DNA of 64,000 nucleotides, taken from Lineus longissimus. Lineage: Eukaryota; Nemertea; Pilidiophora; Heteronemertea; Lineidae. Both the position numbers and the translations under genes were made by a program. The stretch spans positions 4,276,001 through 4,340,000 of the forward strand of contig NC_088319.1 in the NCBI RefSeq assembly GCF_910592395.1, read 5' to 3'. Each line of letters begins with the position of its first letter. The first letter of the stretch is position 1. Positions 36,077 through 48,900 of this stretch are shown here, one piece after another. The notes under the pieces are model-generated. The model worked only from the letters and a program-made list of their open reading frames with translations, had not been told where the DNA came from and did not search any database.

Positions 36077-38369
36077 TGAGGCTTGGTGGTAATTGACTTG
36101 TGTTCTTGTCTGGTTAGAGCTCATCATTGGTGATTTTCTACGACCATCTTATTCCCATTAGCTAGTCATTTGAGCAGAGTTTTTTGGGATGCATCTGTTT
36201 TTTTCATTAGTATCACGATTAGGGTGCACAGTTTAGACTTACATGGTCCTAGTTGTGTTTTGAGCAACCATCATGCGATGTGTAAAAAATATTTTCTAAA
36301 TTCTTATTTTAAAACAATCTAAGACTGTTATCAGCTCGTCCTACTATGCTTAAAAGAACTGTTTTTGTTTGTTTTGATAGAAATTCTAATACAGCAGGTC
36401 ATAATACCTGCATCACTCTGTGTGAGTGTCACACCTTAACAATTCCTGGCCAGAACCCTCAAGTCACCAGGTAAAATGGTGAACAGTGGAAAGCAGCATT
36501 TGCTGATGGGTCAAAAGAATAAAGTAAGCTTAATGCTACATAAGTGAAGACTTGATAATTATACTGCCTAACTGACAGAAATCTTTGCTTACCAATAATG
36601 TCCCTGCCCTCAGCTGGCAGCAGACTGGATATCCAACCTTACTTCAACACAGCAACAGGTAGATAAACAACTTTGACATTCCGGGCAAAGCTGGAGGTCA
36701 GCAATTATTGGGCAGCCGAGCATGAAATCAAAACCTTGTAAATAACTGCTTACATGGAAGTGATATATAGAGGAGGCAATAATGGAAATGAATGGTTTGA
36801 TGACAAAAGGTGCTGGAGGGTCACTGTCGGGGGTGTGCTAAATCAAGTATTGGCTCAATTTGAGCGTCACATATACCACCGCCCCGCCCCCTCCGCACCA
36901 ACGCCAGTCTTAATCCTACAACTGTTCTGGGGAAATAAAGAAGCTTGTTTCACCAATTTATACTTCTGGGTTGAGAGAAGCACCTGCAGGGTCAAGTGTC
37001 ATGATCAAGGACACAACAAACCCTAACAAGCAATCTGAGGGTTATGCCCTCCCTGAAATCCTAACCCATAACGCATGTTTAATGGTTATCTACTTTTTTC
37101 ACTCACTGTTTTTAGGCTGTCATTGGTACCGACTGAAATAAGCTGCAGTACATACTTCTATCTAAGCAAGCAGTTAAACAAATTGCTGTGGGGAAAAGGC
37201 TCATAATCTAAGGACATCTGTTCTATCTTGTAGCTGGATTAGATCCATTACGAGATACCCCAAGTGTTTTATTGGTAGTTTATCATCGAAACGATACCTA
37301 GATATTCGTGACTTTTCCCCCGCAGTATCCTCTACAGGCTGGGTTGCATGCTTGATGAAGCTACTGGGGCAAGGAAATGGTGTTCCAACAGGTTACAGAA
37401 ATAGGTTGCCATGGTTAATGATAGATGGCAGAGGACCGTTATCTAATTACGAGTTGCTTTCCTGGCAATTATCAAACTTAACAATTCTGCCCACAAAGCG
37501 ATTGTAAAAGGTGCCTTTTGAAAAGTTCTATTATAGAGTTATATATTGTCTTGCAGACTGTTTCGCAGATACTTTCATACTCTAAATGCTGATAAGGAAC
37601 GCCAGGCATAGGTTTTGAAAGGTCGATAATGAAGAAGGTTGCCATTTCCGAAGCACCCACATCTGGCAATGACAGTATTAGGGGTGACATTCAATTATTT
37701 TATGCGGTAACTTGAAGGTGCACATCAGTTAGGTGAAAGACTGGTTTCAAAAGCCTTGCAAAGAGCTTCAAACAACAAAGTATGTCAACGCATTCTATCG
37801 AAGAATACATTATTTCTAAAAATCTGGCTTTCACCAACAACTTAGTCTAAAAGATGATTTACTAGTGTTGCGGGCCTTGATGATACCACAGATCTTCTGC
37901 TTCGTCATTTGAAAATGTTTCTAAACCTGCATATTATCGTAAAAAATTTGCGGAACTTGCCTTATCTCTTTTTGCCATAATGAAAAGAGCAGCATGAAGA
38001 AGCTATTGTGCAAATGACTAAATGAGCCTACTCAATCATCCTATTTCTTGGGTATTGAGCAAATTACCTCTGCGTCACAGTCAGATTTGCTATACATGCA
38101 GCTGAATGTCAAGCAAAAGAAAAAATGAATCTTCTTTAATCTTTGCTACAGTTGAATGTCAAGCAGAAGCAAAAATGAATCTTTACACGTACAATGGGCC
38201 ATGCACTCCATTGTGTGCCGACTTAGTGTCACATGCCATCCGTGCGAGGGAGTGTTAGCTATTAAAGCTGATGCCAGATATTATGTTGAATATGTCTTGG
38301 TTCATATCACTTCCGAGGAAATAAAATTCATGGCACGTCATAGTCCTTTAAGTGAGACTTAAAACCAGC
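36077..38369. other. Gene-free stretch
   Basis: AT-rich DNA. GTTGAATGTCAAGCARAAGCAAAAATGAATCTT-like sequence is duplicated around 38100-38180. No exon recognised. Confidence 0.35.
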
Positions 38370-38575
38370 AAAGATCCCACCAAATGAGAAACATGAGTAG
38401 CTTGCGTGGACTCTACCTCTGGCTAAGGACGGAGTTGCTAGGGCAATAAACCAACTTGGCATCTAACCATAGTGGCACGCAAAAACGCTTGTCCCACTGA
38501 GGAGGAGGAGGAGGAGTACTCTCTGGCGAAAGTGCAGAGCAAACGTTGGAAGAAGAATGAAGAATATCACTAGCG
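38370..38575. repeat. Second copy of the dispersed repeat at 3655
   Basis: Shares GAGAAACATGAGT, CATCTAACCATAGTGG, GTGCAGAGCAAACGTTGGAA and the GAAGAA tail with 3655-3840. This copy adds a GAGGAGGAGGAGGAG run at 38501-38516. ORFs overlapping it are repeat-derived. Confidence 0.6.
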
Positions 38576-39470
38576 GAGAACCAATATTGTTTGTGTTTTG
38601 CAAGCATGTACAAGAATGTCATCATGTTGGATTGCCAAAAGGCTACTTAGTTTGCCTTTCACCATTTCCCAACATTACCAGCTATTGCGGGCCTAGCCAA
38701 TTAAGCCAATTAGTTCACCTGCTTAATTGGTCCTGGCAAGCCTAATGGAAAATGCATAGGAAATATCAATAAAGTTGGCTTTTTGGGCGGGGTGTTAAAA
38801 TAATCCCAACTCCCGACTTCTGACACAATTCTATATATGTCTAGGTATTTACTGGCAAAATTTGGAGTGATTTGGATGGAAATTCGATGGGTCCATCTAT
38901 AGGCTGAAAATTTTGGTAAATCTGTAATGCTTCACTCGCAGCCCGTAGTGTAAATTCCTGAGAAATTGGGTTTTGGGGGCTTTTCTAGCTGCGCTAGCTC
39001 CGAAACTATATATTTGATACAAACTCCCGACTTCAGACGTGATTGATATAACTCTTAGGATTATATTCCCAAGATTTCAGCTTTATTGGAGAAAAATTCA
39101 TAGTGTCCATAGGGGGGCTGAAAATTGGAGGATTTTCAATTTTTTTCCCAACAAATATGCGAAAAATATTACTTTCCACCTAGAATTAATCAAAATTTCG
39201 CAAACTATCATAAAGTACTTCCTTGCAACAATCATTTGTGTAGCTTTCAAAACTTTTGGCTGATTTATTTGCCCCTTAATTGGCTAAAACCAAACATTTT
39301 AGTGTTTGCATGCAACAATGCACAGGAGGCTAATTGCCAGATTAATTCACACCTGTCCAATCTCAAACAATAGGAATGATGGAGTCTCCCTCTATTCAAA
39401 ACAGAGTGTGCTTGGCCTGCCATAGCTGGTAATGAAAAACAATTATCTTTTTGACTACTGTAGCGAATAC
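38576..39470. other. Gene-free stretch
   Basis: AT-rich DNA. A block with CAACTCCCGACTTC..GA is repeated at 38807 and 39023, with TTTTGG..CTGAAAATT following each (about 215 bp apart), a weak tandem duplication. No exon. Confidence 0.4.
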
Positions 39471-39846
39471 TGTAGAACAGAATATTTTCGCGCCATAAAG
39501 TTTTTTCGCGCATGCCGAACGATGGATATAATTGCGTCAGAATATTTTCGCAGGTCATGGCCATTCCTTTTTTTAAAAAATTGGTACGTGAAATAGAGCT
39601 CCAGTGTCGATGCCTCATAGTATACACAAATCTACCATCTCACTTCTCACTCGATTATGATATGTGGTAATTGTGCAGTGTATCTCCCTCTTAGTACTGT
39701 TTCCCATGATGAACTAAATTAGGAACTAAGTGCAATATAGAGGTATGGAATTCTTGTGAAAACCAAGGGTTTTGCCACAGAATATTTTCATAACCTACTC
39801 GTGAAATTTGCAAAAATATTCTGCACGCAAAAATTTTTCTGTTCTA
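39471..39846. mobile_element. TTCGCG-rich MITE of about 376 bp
   Basis: The left end TGTAGAACAGAATATTTTCG and the complement of the right end (CTAGAACAGAAAAATTTTTG) match. The word AGAATATTTTCGCG or close variants occurs at 39479, 39539 and 39779, and inverted at about 39815. No coding content. Confidence 0.6.
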
Positions 39847-41621
39847 GAGATGGCAATATCTGCCTACTGATTCGATCAAAACACTTCATACTCAATGCAG
39901 TAGGAGATGGACTGATGGTCGATTCAGTTATCTCGTGCCAACCTAATCAGCGGCTGGGATATGGGGACGTAATCTAATCATTATCATCGAGGGAAATATA
40001 GTGTCAGCTTTGCCAATACCTCTGATACTTGTAATAGCATTGTCCCTAAATAAGCTCCTTGACACCAGTGTATTTTGCTTGGCACTAACAGGGATTGGTG
40101 ATTGTCACAACTCTTTAGGGTCTGGTTCATTTCTTTTCACCATGTTATATTTTTTGTTGTACCAGTTCCGTTTAGATAGGAAAATTTGTGAAATTTGTCT
40201 TTGAAGTTGGTGCATCATTCTCTGAATAACTCATCAGCATCACTGTCTTAGAATTGGGACAAGAGTCAGATATTGTAGCTCATCTCACTCTACAGGACCT
40301 CCAGAGCTTATTTGAAGAACATTAGAATCAAAGAGCCTTATGTGTCAAGATTATGATGGCATGGCTAAATTCTGGCCCGCTAAATTCTTTATGCTCTTTA
40401 AGAATTTTATGCTGTTCGTGCCAGTTTGATTCAATCTCAGTTTTGAAGTTTGTCTTTTTTATTTATAATTAATGTCCAGTTACGATTCTTTAATTAAGTG
40501 TTTAAAAAATCCTGAATACTAAATATGACAGACAGCATGATGAGGTGCTGTACCTCGAGTGGTAAGAACCTGACGATGGTGAGCTCAGATAATACTATTT
40601 CCTAAGAAATGTCAGTATGACAACTGGAACGACATATTGAAACATTACAGAGTTTTATTGGTGGATATAAAGCAGGGGATATTGGATTATTGTGTACACA
40701 AGCTAATAGGATTGTTGTGGTATCTCGCCCTATGATCTACATCATTAACCCAGCTTCGAAGTTCATAGTCTTGAAGAGAGAAGACCACCATTGAATTTTC
40801 AAGCCATTTAGCAATTAATTTGGCAATGTTTCACCGTGTTGAATCAATTTACATGTGTGGTTCTGAATATGAAATTTGGATATTAGAGTCTCGCAAGAAA
40901 CTGGTGACATTTTGAGTGGTGGCTGACCACGGAAAGTTTTGAGACAAGTTTGAGAGAGGTTATTTTCATCAAATAATTTTTTTGGTCTGCCGACTTGCCA
41001 CACTAATGCAAGTATCAAGTCGTTTCTTGTACTCCCCCCCCCCCCCCCCTCAAGGGTAGTTAAGCTATCACCACTAATCTTTGCCGATGCTTGAGTAGTA
41101 TTTATTTTTCCTTTAGTGAAAATTTGGCGAAGCTGGAAAGAATAAGGATGCTAATGTGTCGATGTCTTGTCGAACATACAGCCTTACCCAGTAAAATTAG
41201 TTCGGTTACTTTATATGACGGTGATAACTGATATATTGTTGATGGTGATGTCTCGACGAAAGAAAAAGTAGCATTGGTGAAAAAAGGGTGATGCTTGAGC
41301 CTTGATACTTGCATAAATATGTTTCAAATTCCTCTCCAAACGTGTACTTGATAGTAGCTTTAAATCCACTCAGACAGAAACTTTGCATGTAAAAATGTAG
41401 AAAGAGATTTTTGAATTACGGAGTCCCTTAATGTCAAAACCGGTGTGAGGCAGCCGATGGTCATTTAATACCTGGAATGGCCAGTTTACCTGACCAGTGT
41501 GAAACTGAAAGGATGTGCTGACTTGTACTTTTGGGGTACCTACCCAAATTACTGGTCAATGTTCCAAGAATTTTTTTAAATAAGGGGCTTGTGCATTCCC
41601 CTACTAGATCAGACGCTGATA
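39847..41621. other. Gene-free stretch
   Basis: AT-rich DNA with a long C-run at 41033-41049. ORFs of at most 70 codons, with no motifs. Confidence 0.35.
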
Positions 41622-41690
41622 CAGTGAAACCTCCCGTAGCGGACACCTCTATTATCAAGGACACAAGTTTTCATTTGCTTGAAATGTTGT
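41622..41690 (+). mobile_element. Half copy of a pogo-like element
   Basis: After TA, CAGTGAAACCTCCCGTAGCG then GGACACCTCTATTATCAAGG resembles the terminus of the elements at 1880, 6324 and 33905. No matching right end is present nearby, so it is truncated or belongs to a larger related family. Confidence 0.5.
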
Positions 41691-43743
41691 TAAATGCTAC
41701 AAACATGACCAACAGTCATTTTGAAAATTGTATTGGTCCGTCAATACAGAACTTACCTACATCTAGTTTGTAATCAGTGATTGCCCCTCGTCCTTGGCTG
41801 GTGACTTTGTTATTGAGAGAAATTACTAGTATACCATAATTCTATTTCTGTGTCCATGATATCAGAGGAGTATGTAAGCAATGATTGCAATGACCGGATA
41901 CTGGCCATGATTGATGGTCAGTTCTCCCTGTCTACTGGCGCTAGAACCTGGTGATAAGATATGGGTTGGAGAATGTTCTTGACGTTTTCATCGGGTGGAC
42001 CTGTGATACAATAATCGTGCTTGTGTATGACTTGCAGATTGAGTGGTGTTCTTTGATGAATTCTGTCCGAGATGATTGATAACTCATTAGCAGATAAATG
42101 GTGCTACCTGTTCGATACTGTCTGGGAGGTTGAGAAGTTGATTGAGGATGGAGCGATGCTGTCTGCTGAATACTGCCTGGATGGGTTTATTACTTGATCA
42201 GGACGCGGTTTGTGGACCTGGTTTCTCTGGGCCACTTGTCTCTCGGTGAGAGAATGTAATGTAATGAGTGTTATTTTTTGTAGTATTAAACGGGCAATAT
42301 AGGAAGCAGCTAGGCAGGCAAGAGAAAGTTGCACAAAGCCGCCAATAGGGGTCTCTTACATCTCGCAGTAGGTCGAAATGATTCACACTTGTACGAGGGA
42401 TGTATTTAGTGCTTAGTCTGACATGACCAAGTCCAAGGGCCCTTACTGTGTATACTTGTCACTTGAAGATGGCCAAATTAGCCCCTCTCCTCCTACCTGT
42501 AGTCCCCTTTAATTCGTTCGTTTACAGCTTTTGTTATTGAGTTATTGATGTCTGCACTAAGTCAACAGGACATGTTAGTTTAGCTAATTGCTGGAAAATT
42601 AGCCTGTTTTTTTTAGATTCAGTGGCATGATGTGAAGTACCACGGGGATGTGTAGTCAATTCGGTTGATAATTGACAATGAGGGGAATACACAGCTCGCA
42701 TTCAGGCTAAGACAGAGTTTATCCTCAGCCTGAAAAGGCCAGTGGAGTATTGATGAAACTTTTTGTTGTGCCCTGGGGAATGCATAACAAGGTTGGATTT
42801 TATGTTCACCCGATGATACGACTCTTATGCCATTGCCAGTTTTGTTGGGGTATTGGGGGTAACAGAGCGTCAATGTGGTGACATGTTCATGTCAGTCCTC
42901 GGCATCAGGCAGCGTGTTGATAATGCATCAATCCGCACAGAGGTGATTGCTGCACGGCGGGCTCACCCTGGTTCCTTTGGGATAAAAGTCGTTTCAGCAT
43001 GATAATTCTGTCAGATTTTGAATTTTTTTCATATTATCTGCGTTTTGATGATGGAATCTGCTAATGTGGCAAGGAAGGTGACTGTGCAGCATATACATGT
43101 AGCTTAGTAGTAATGTGCTTTTAACGGCCCTAGCCTGTTCTCACGTCATGTTAGCTCATTTGTGATCGTCCCAACACAGTTCTGTGCACTCAGTAAGAGC
43201 TGTTGGTTTTGATAATTGCTGATAATGGATTACGTTTGCTGAATGTGGTTTGAAGAGTATCACTCTTGGTGACTAAATAAGTGGACTGGAGATCCCTCCG
43301 TATGTTGTTACTTTAAAAGGCCTTTGCTATCATTAAAAATTTGAAATTTGTAATTTTATTTAAATCTGTTCTCAATATAATTTCCAGTATTGCCGTTATG
43401 TAGACAGATATCCAAATACATGTACTGTTAATACTAAGTTTCAGCAAATACATAACTGTACCACAGCATTGTGTATACAACTGCATTTCTAGTTTCCTGA
43501 ATCCCCAGTTATTACTAACGGACTAGATGGGTTTTTTTCCTCCTGCTGGTAGATGTGTATGGTGCTACCATCTGTTGTTCTCGCACCTTAATATAAAGAC
43601 ACGCGTCCATCAAGGAAATAGTGCCTGTTACAAGTTGCAGGTGATACGATTTTCTTACCGAAAACAGACTCCCTGATATTAGCCAAAAGGATATTTATAA
43701 ATCTGTAAAAGAAACTTACAACACCTTGCCTTTCTACTTACAG
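41691..43743. other. Gene-free stretch upstream of the TPR-MYND gene
   Basis: AT-rich DNA, probably intron or 5' flank of the gene at 43771. I see no further coding exon, no TATA-plus-initiator cluster and no repeat here. Confidence 0.4.
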
Positions 43744-43770
43744 CATGACTTGTGTGCAGAGTGGGGAAAC

Positions 43771-45977
43771 ATGAAGACAGCAGTCAAAGCTTCAGGAGTC
43801 AGGTAAATTATGTGAGCTGTGAACGCCAGTATAATCCAAGATAACGGTGCTCGCTTGCACCTCTGAAATTTGACAATGAAATCTTCTTATCTGAAAAGGC
43901 ATATAAATGTTCATCATTCTGTTAGATAATCTAATGGTTATTTCATGTCTTTTGTTGACAGTTTGTACTGAATTGTCTCCTGAATCTGGCTGAAACCTCA
44001 TTTGTAGGCAATTTACTGTTGTTTGTTTTCAGGGATTGGCTTTCCCAGGAGGCCAGGCTGAAGGGTCACAAGGCCATGGGGACCAACAGCTTCGACGAAG
44101 ACGAAGCCTCATCCAGGATGGAGCGTGGAAATGCAGCATTCAAGCGCCAAGAATATAAAAAGGCGCTCACCAATTACACCGATGCCTTGAAGTTCTGTCC
44201 GCCATCAAAGCACAATATACCGTGTGTCTGTCTGCATTATGAGAATGTGGGAGTGTGTCGGGGACACAGCTGTAACTGTACCTATGAACTTTGGTAAGGA
44301 CAGGGCCACGTGAAAAAATACCACTTTTCTGCAAAATAATAAAATAAAAACAGCTGTCATTATAGTCTTTGTGAACCATTGCAAGTACAGCACTGTCTTT
44401 CAAATAATTATTGTACTGATGTCTGTATCTGATATTTAAGAAATTAACACTGTAGTTGGAGGTCTCTGTACTAAAGTCTAGACCAATCCATTTGTGTAAC
44501 AATATGAAGCATGAATATCCCTACAGAGCTTCCAACCCACCAGTACTTGAAATTGGCCAAAACTTGTAAAACGATTTTGAAGTCACCGGGAGTTTCCTTC
44601 TCTATTCCATGGGGAGTACTGAAGGTCACTTGCAAAAATACTGAAAAGTAGCACTAATATTTTGGTCGCAAATACTTCGGAGAGGGCAGTTTTTGGAAGC
44701 ATTTCCTGAGAGTCCTTATGGAGGGTTGGCAGTGTTGCAAATGTGTCACCTTCTGCTGTAGTGTGGAACAATCTGTCCTGAAAGAGTCTTTATTGTAAGT
44801 CTCTTGCTGCTTATTTCTTAGCTGTTCAGTAATCATCTTCGCGTACGTCGTTTCTGTCAGATAGTGTCCATGGTAGTCTTCTGTTGCTTGAGTTGTGTGT
44901 AGGTCAATATTGTTCTTAATCTCACGAGACTTCCAGTGCTTACTTCTTTTTCAGGACACCCATCGCTGCTCAACTTTATGGTCACCGAGCCCAGTGTTTC
45001 CTGAACCTTGGCAAACACAAAGAGGCAGTGGAGAATTGTGATGAAGCTATAGCGAAGTGTCTGGAGGGTAAGGGATTTTCTGAGGTGGATGACATGTGCA
45101 CGTTATTTTTATGTGTCAACTTCTCATCATAATGTAGAAAAAAACGCCAGAATTATCAGAATATGAAAGGTATCAAATTTGATGATTTTAGGCGGTCTTA
45201 AACTTTTGCCAATGACTGTATTTTCAATTATTTCAGATACCACAGAGGCAAAGGAATTACTCCAAAAGTCAGTCTATAATCGAGCAAAAGCAGCATTGGA
45301 ATATGGTGATCTTAAGAAAGCACTGTCTGATGCTGGATTCCTCAGAATAAACGAGAAAGGCAAAGATATGAAAAAAGATCCCGATCCTAGTACTACAAAA
45401 CTTTTTGATGAGGTACGTGTCAGTGCAGAACCTGCAGAATATACCGGTGTACTCGGTCATCAAGGTGGTATGAAAATACTCAAGGAAGTTCAATCTGTTA
45501 AAGGGGTACGTCATTTGTAACTACTGGAGTTTGAGGAAAATAGATATGCAGTTATACACAATGCCGTAGTGCTGTTATCATGCATAAAAATTTGCTGGAA
45601 CTTTGTGTTAATAGTTCTTACTTTCATCCAGTCGTAGTGCTTCATCAAAAACATTCTTATCAAGTTACTTGAGTGTGTAATCCTCACGAAGTTAAACGTC
45701 ATGATGCGTTTTCTTTTCACAGATATTTTTCAAATACCGAGAAGTCCATGGCTATCACTTCATCCGGCGATGTTTCGTTTGTTTGAAGGGTGAAGGTGAA
45801 AAATTAAAACGCTGTGCAAACTGTGAGGAACTTTACTGCTCGAAGGAGTGTCAAATGAACGATTGGCAGCGGAGGCACAAGGACATTTGCCCAGGGAATA
45901 AGAAGAAAAAGGTCGCAGAGGAGGTCACCGGGTCAAATATTCCAAGCAAGGGGCCAAGTGCAGATGAATCAGACTAA
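43771..45977 (+). CDS. TPR and MYND zinc-finger protein, five coding exons
   Basis: Coding exons: 43771-43802, 44033-44293 (or 44221), 44955-45067, 45237-45505 (or 45412) and 45723-45977. All junctions are GT-AG with compatible phases. The longest model encodes 309 residues. TPR-like helices lie at about 40-67 (RGNAAFKRQEYKKALTNYTD), 103-133 (YGHRAQCFLNLGKHKEAVEN) and 146-175. A C-terminal MYND finger at 242-281 has the full ligand set (CFVC, CANC, YCSKEC, H and a final C). TPR repeats bind short peptides or chaperone tails, and MYND fingers bind proline-rich partners, so a scaffold or co-chaperone role is inference. No SET domain is seen. The first exon (43744-43802) follows a TTACAG acceptor and is open in frame above the ATG, so upstream coding exons cannot be excluded. 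The stop TAA lies at 45975. Orthology is not assigned. Confidence 0.85.
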
Positions 45978-46600
45978 CCAAGGGTAAAATCCATGTGGAT
46001 TTCAGTAACTTTATAAGTTTATTTCAAGACTCATCTTGGTTAAAAGGGGAAGCATTTGAAGCAGACCCTTAATGAAAATCGACAAGGATGGAGCTGAATT
46101 ACAGGTGCTGGGAAACAGGAAACTTCGCCAGTGCCTCAGATTCAGGAATTGCATGAATTTCTTTTAATTGGAATATTTGTCACAGATTCAGGAATTGCAT
46201 GAATTTCTTTTGATTGGAATATTAGAAAGTTATATCCGATATTGAAGGGGACCATCTCACAATTCATGTCACATCCAAACTGATAAAGTCACACCATGGC
46301 TTCCCTAATGTCACCCTAGAGAATCAAATCGACATTTCCCAAGGGCATGCCTCAGTTAGACATAGTATTTCCTGGAATTAACTCATCTTGCTAACCCGCA
46401 GAAAATGCATCAGTGTTTCTAAGTGCAGGATAACTTGACCATCGCTTCGATATACTTCACCATCTTTTAGATTTGCTGGCATTTAATGTTAAGAAAAAAA
46501 TTAGAGTATTATGATTTCTGCAAATTCTTATAATGAAAACCAACACTATTTTGACAATATTTTTACTTTATATTGAAACCAGGGCTGGGTTGTTCAAAAA
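45978..46600 (+). other. Probable 3'UTR and flank of the TPR-MYND gene
   Basis: AT-rich sequence after the stop. No AATAAA or ATTAAA is visible before about 46600, so the cleavage site is unclear. A 46-bp direct duplication (46139-46184 and 46185-46225, starting AGATTCAGGAATTGCATGAA) differs by one base in its shared core (TTTTAATTGG against TTTTGATTGG), so it is a recent tandem duplication. Confidence 0.4.
46139..46226. repeat. 46-bp tandem duplication
   Basis: Two adjacent copies begin AGATTCAGGAATTGCATGAA and continue through ATTTCTTTT and GATTGGAATATT-type sequence. Near identity implies recent origin. Confidence 0.8.
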
Positions 46601-46639
46601 CACGTAAGCTTTAATGGAGACGGTAAGTCTTAACATGAA

Positions 46640-47420
46640 AATTTCAAAGGGAGTCAACAGTAGTGGCCCGTTTGCTCACTGTTGAGTCTAGAAAGTTGAA
46701 GCTTGGTATGTGTATGTCTTATGACAACATGACTTGACACACAAAAAAAATCATCGCCATTTGACCTACTTTCCGGGCTCCAGGGGGCCATCTTTGAAAA
46801 CCTTATTTTGTCAATAACTCATGAATGCTGATAGCTAGAACTATGAAATTTTTACTTTCAATACTTCTGTCGAGACTTCATGACACAATTTTTGATTTGA
46901 CCTTCTTTTGAAGGTCACAGAGGTCAAACTCTAAAATTACAGGTTTCGTCATTAAATGTCCTAGACTCTTCAAATTTGATATGTAGACACCTATTGGGCA
47001 TCTGTACAAATCTTTAAAAATCAGGCCAATGTGACCTACTTTTCAGTTGTAAGTAGGTCAGGTCACAAAACCCATGTCGGTATTATATAGGGAAACCTGC
47101 ACTGTGTGATCTTTATGTGCATCATTGATTGATATGATCAAGCTTGCCATGGTGCTTATAAAATTTTGACCTTGACCTAGTTTCCAAGGTCAAAAAGGTC
47201 AAACTCTAAACTTTCAATATGGGTGGTACGTTTCACCGCTATTTGTCACAGATTCTTCAAATTTTATATGTAGACACATATAGGCATTTGTGCAAGTTGA
47301 CCCGAAATCGGCCTTCAATCAAGTCTCTAAAAGTCAATTTAATCTCCATGTCTCATTTCATCTACCACGCAGTCATTCCCAGGTGAGCACAATGTCCCTA
47401 GGACATTTCATATTTATTAT
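46640..47420 (+). mobile_element. CTCACC/GGTGAG element, copy 4 (diverged subfamily)
   Basis: The right end is clear (CAGGTGAGCACAATGTCCCT). The left end is ambiguous near GTGGCCCGTTTGCTCACTG. The interior has the family words CCAGGGGGCCAT, TTTGACCT and AAGGTCACAGAGGTCAAAC at 46911-46929, and AAGGTCAAAAAGGTCAAAC at 47186-47204. Module spacing is about 275 bp. The sequence is more diverged than copies 1 and 3, so it is an older or separate subfamily. Confidence 0.55.
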
Positions 47421-48429
47421 AGTTCTCAAATATAGATTAAATCTAATCTATAATTGTTGTTATTCTTAGATTGTATTGTGTTGGACATGTATTTCAAGTG
47501 GAAGCTCAAACATCTTATAAAAAATCGTTGTTGACCCATCCTAAAATGGAAAAAGTGGTTTTCAACAAACTTTGTTAAGTTATTTATGCCAACATGAACA
47601 TTTACATCTAACAGGGTTTTTATCGATTTCTGTTTTGCTACATGTTATTGGAAATGTTATTGATTTTTATCTAGTTTGTCCATTGAAAAAAATGTGCTCA
47701 AATTGTGCCATAGCTCCTGGTTTATTTCTCTGCTACATGTAGTAAGTTTTAGTAAAATTAAAGTAGCTTTTAGGAAAATAGAGTTTACTCATTGGAATGA
47801 CCTGGAACAAATTCATTGAATGATTGATAACTTTGGTCCTTGACCATCTTCAAGTTGAGAGGGCTGGTTAGTTGATGACTCATTGATGAAATTTCCCTCA
47901 GGCATGAATTGATTTGTATACATTATTCAGCATTGGTTGGCCACACGCCGCTACGGATGTGAGTAGTTTTGACACGCCACGTGAGCATTTCATTGTATTG
48001 GTACAACAATGTCACGGCAGCTAATTTCTGTTGCCATATCGTTTGGTATCAAAATTCTCCACCCGTTTGGTTATGTGGATATTGCCAAATTAGCTTACGA
48101 GAAGTAATAAAAGTTATCGCAGAAAAAAATTTCCGCATGATCGCATCCATTTTCAGTTGACCATGAAACCAGAAACATCACATTTAACTTGTTTTGACCT
48201 TATAGAGGATTTTTGCTGAAACTTTTGCAACTAGCAGTTGAATCATCTCTCTTCGTCGTCTATGTCTTTTTCAGCAGAAAGTTGCTAGTAAAATAATTAT
48301 TTCTAGCTAGAAATACTTTGCCTTACGTTGATCCCGTTTTGCATGAATGAAGCCGCAAAGCCGCCATTTTGGTAACTTTTCCTTACAAATTTCCAGGGGG
48401 AATTGGTTCTCAAATAATTTCTTTGTGGG
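47421..48429. other. Gene-free stretch
   Basis: AT-rich DNA. No exon or repeat supported. Confidence 0.35.
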
Positions 48430-48780
48430 GGAATTTCCGTAAACTTCCTCTCCTTGGTAGATAAGTTCCTAATCTATACTGTATGTATAATTATTAATTC
48501 TTGTCTTGTAGAATAATTATTTGCCGATCAAAATACCAAACTTGGTCTCAGACTTTCGCGTCCTTCTCAGGGAATTAATGTTAAAAAATTTTGTCAGGAA
48601 AATTCGGGCTTTCCATTGATCTGGCAAATCATTCTTTGTGAGTTGATTTCTATAAACTTCCTCGTCAAGATCTATCTGGTGTGTATAATTTCTATGCGAC
48701 AACTTGTAGAAGAATTATTCGTGAGTTTGAAATGTAAATTTTGGACATTTTTGGACAGAATTCTACGTCCTCAGAATCCA
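48430..48780. repeat. Diverged direct duplication of about 215 bp
   Basis: Words recur at an offset of about 215 bp: TAAACTTCCTC at 48438 and 48653, GTATAATTATT/GTATAATTTCT, CTTGTAGAA.AATTATT and a CGTCCT.CTCAG block. The two copies are well diverged. No coding frame spans both. Confidence 0.5.
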
Positions 48781-48796
48781 GATTTCCACGATACCT

Positions 48797-48872
48797 ATTG
48801 GTCAATCGCTGTCGTGACGTCATGTTTTTGACGTCAAAAATATATAGAACGGCGTCATTTCTGGACAGTCTT
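48797..48872 (+). promoter_or_regulatory. Promoter-like cluster: inverted CCAAT, two CREs, TATA, initiator
   Basis: In order: ATTGG at 48797 (an inverted CCAAT box), TGACGTCA at 48815-48822, and a second TGACGTCA at 48829-48836 inside the 16-bp palindrome TTTTTGACGTCAAAAA. TATATAG follows at 48841-48847, and GGACAGTCTTTC about 25 bases downstream resembles an initiator. The spacing is that of a classical RNA polymerase II promoter with CREB/ATF-type sites. A GTAAGG donor-like site follows at 48899. No convincing ORF starts nearby, so the transcript is unknown. It could be the first exon of a downstream gene, a non-coding RNA, or a relic of a retroelement LTR. Confidence 0.45.
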
Positions 48873-48900
48873 TCAATAACAATTTGGCACTCAAACTTGT

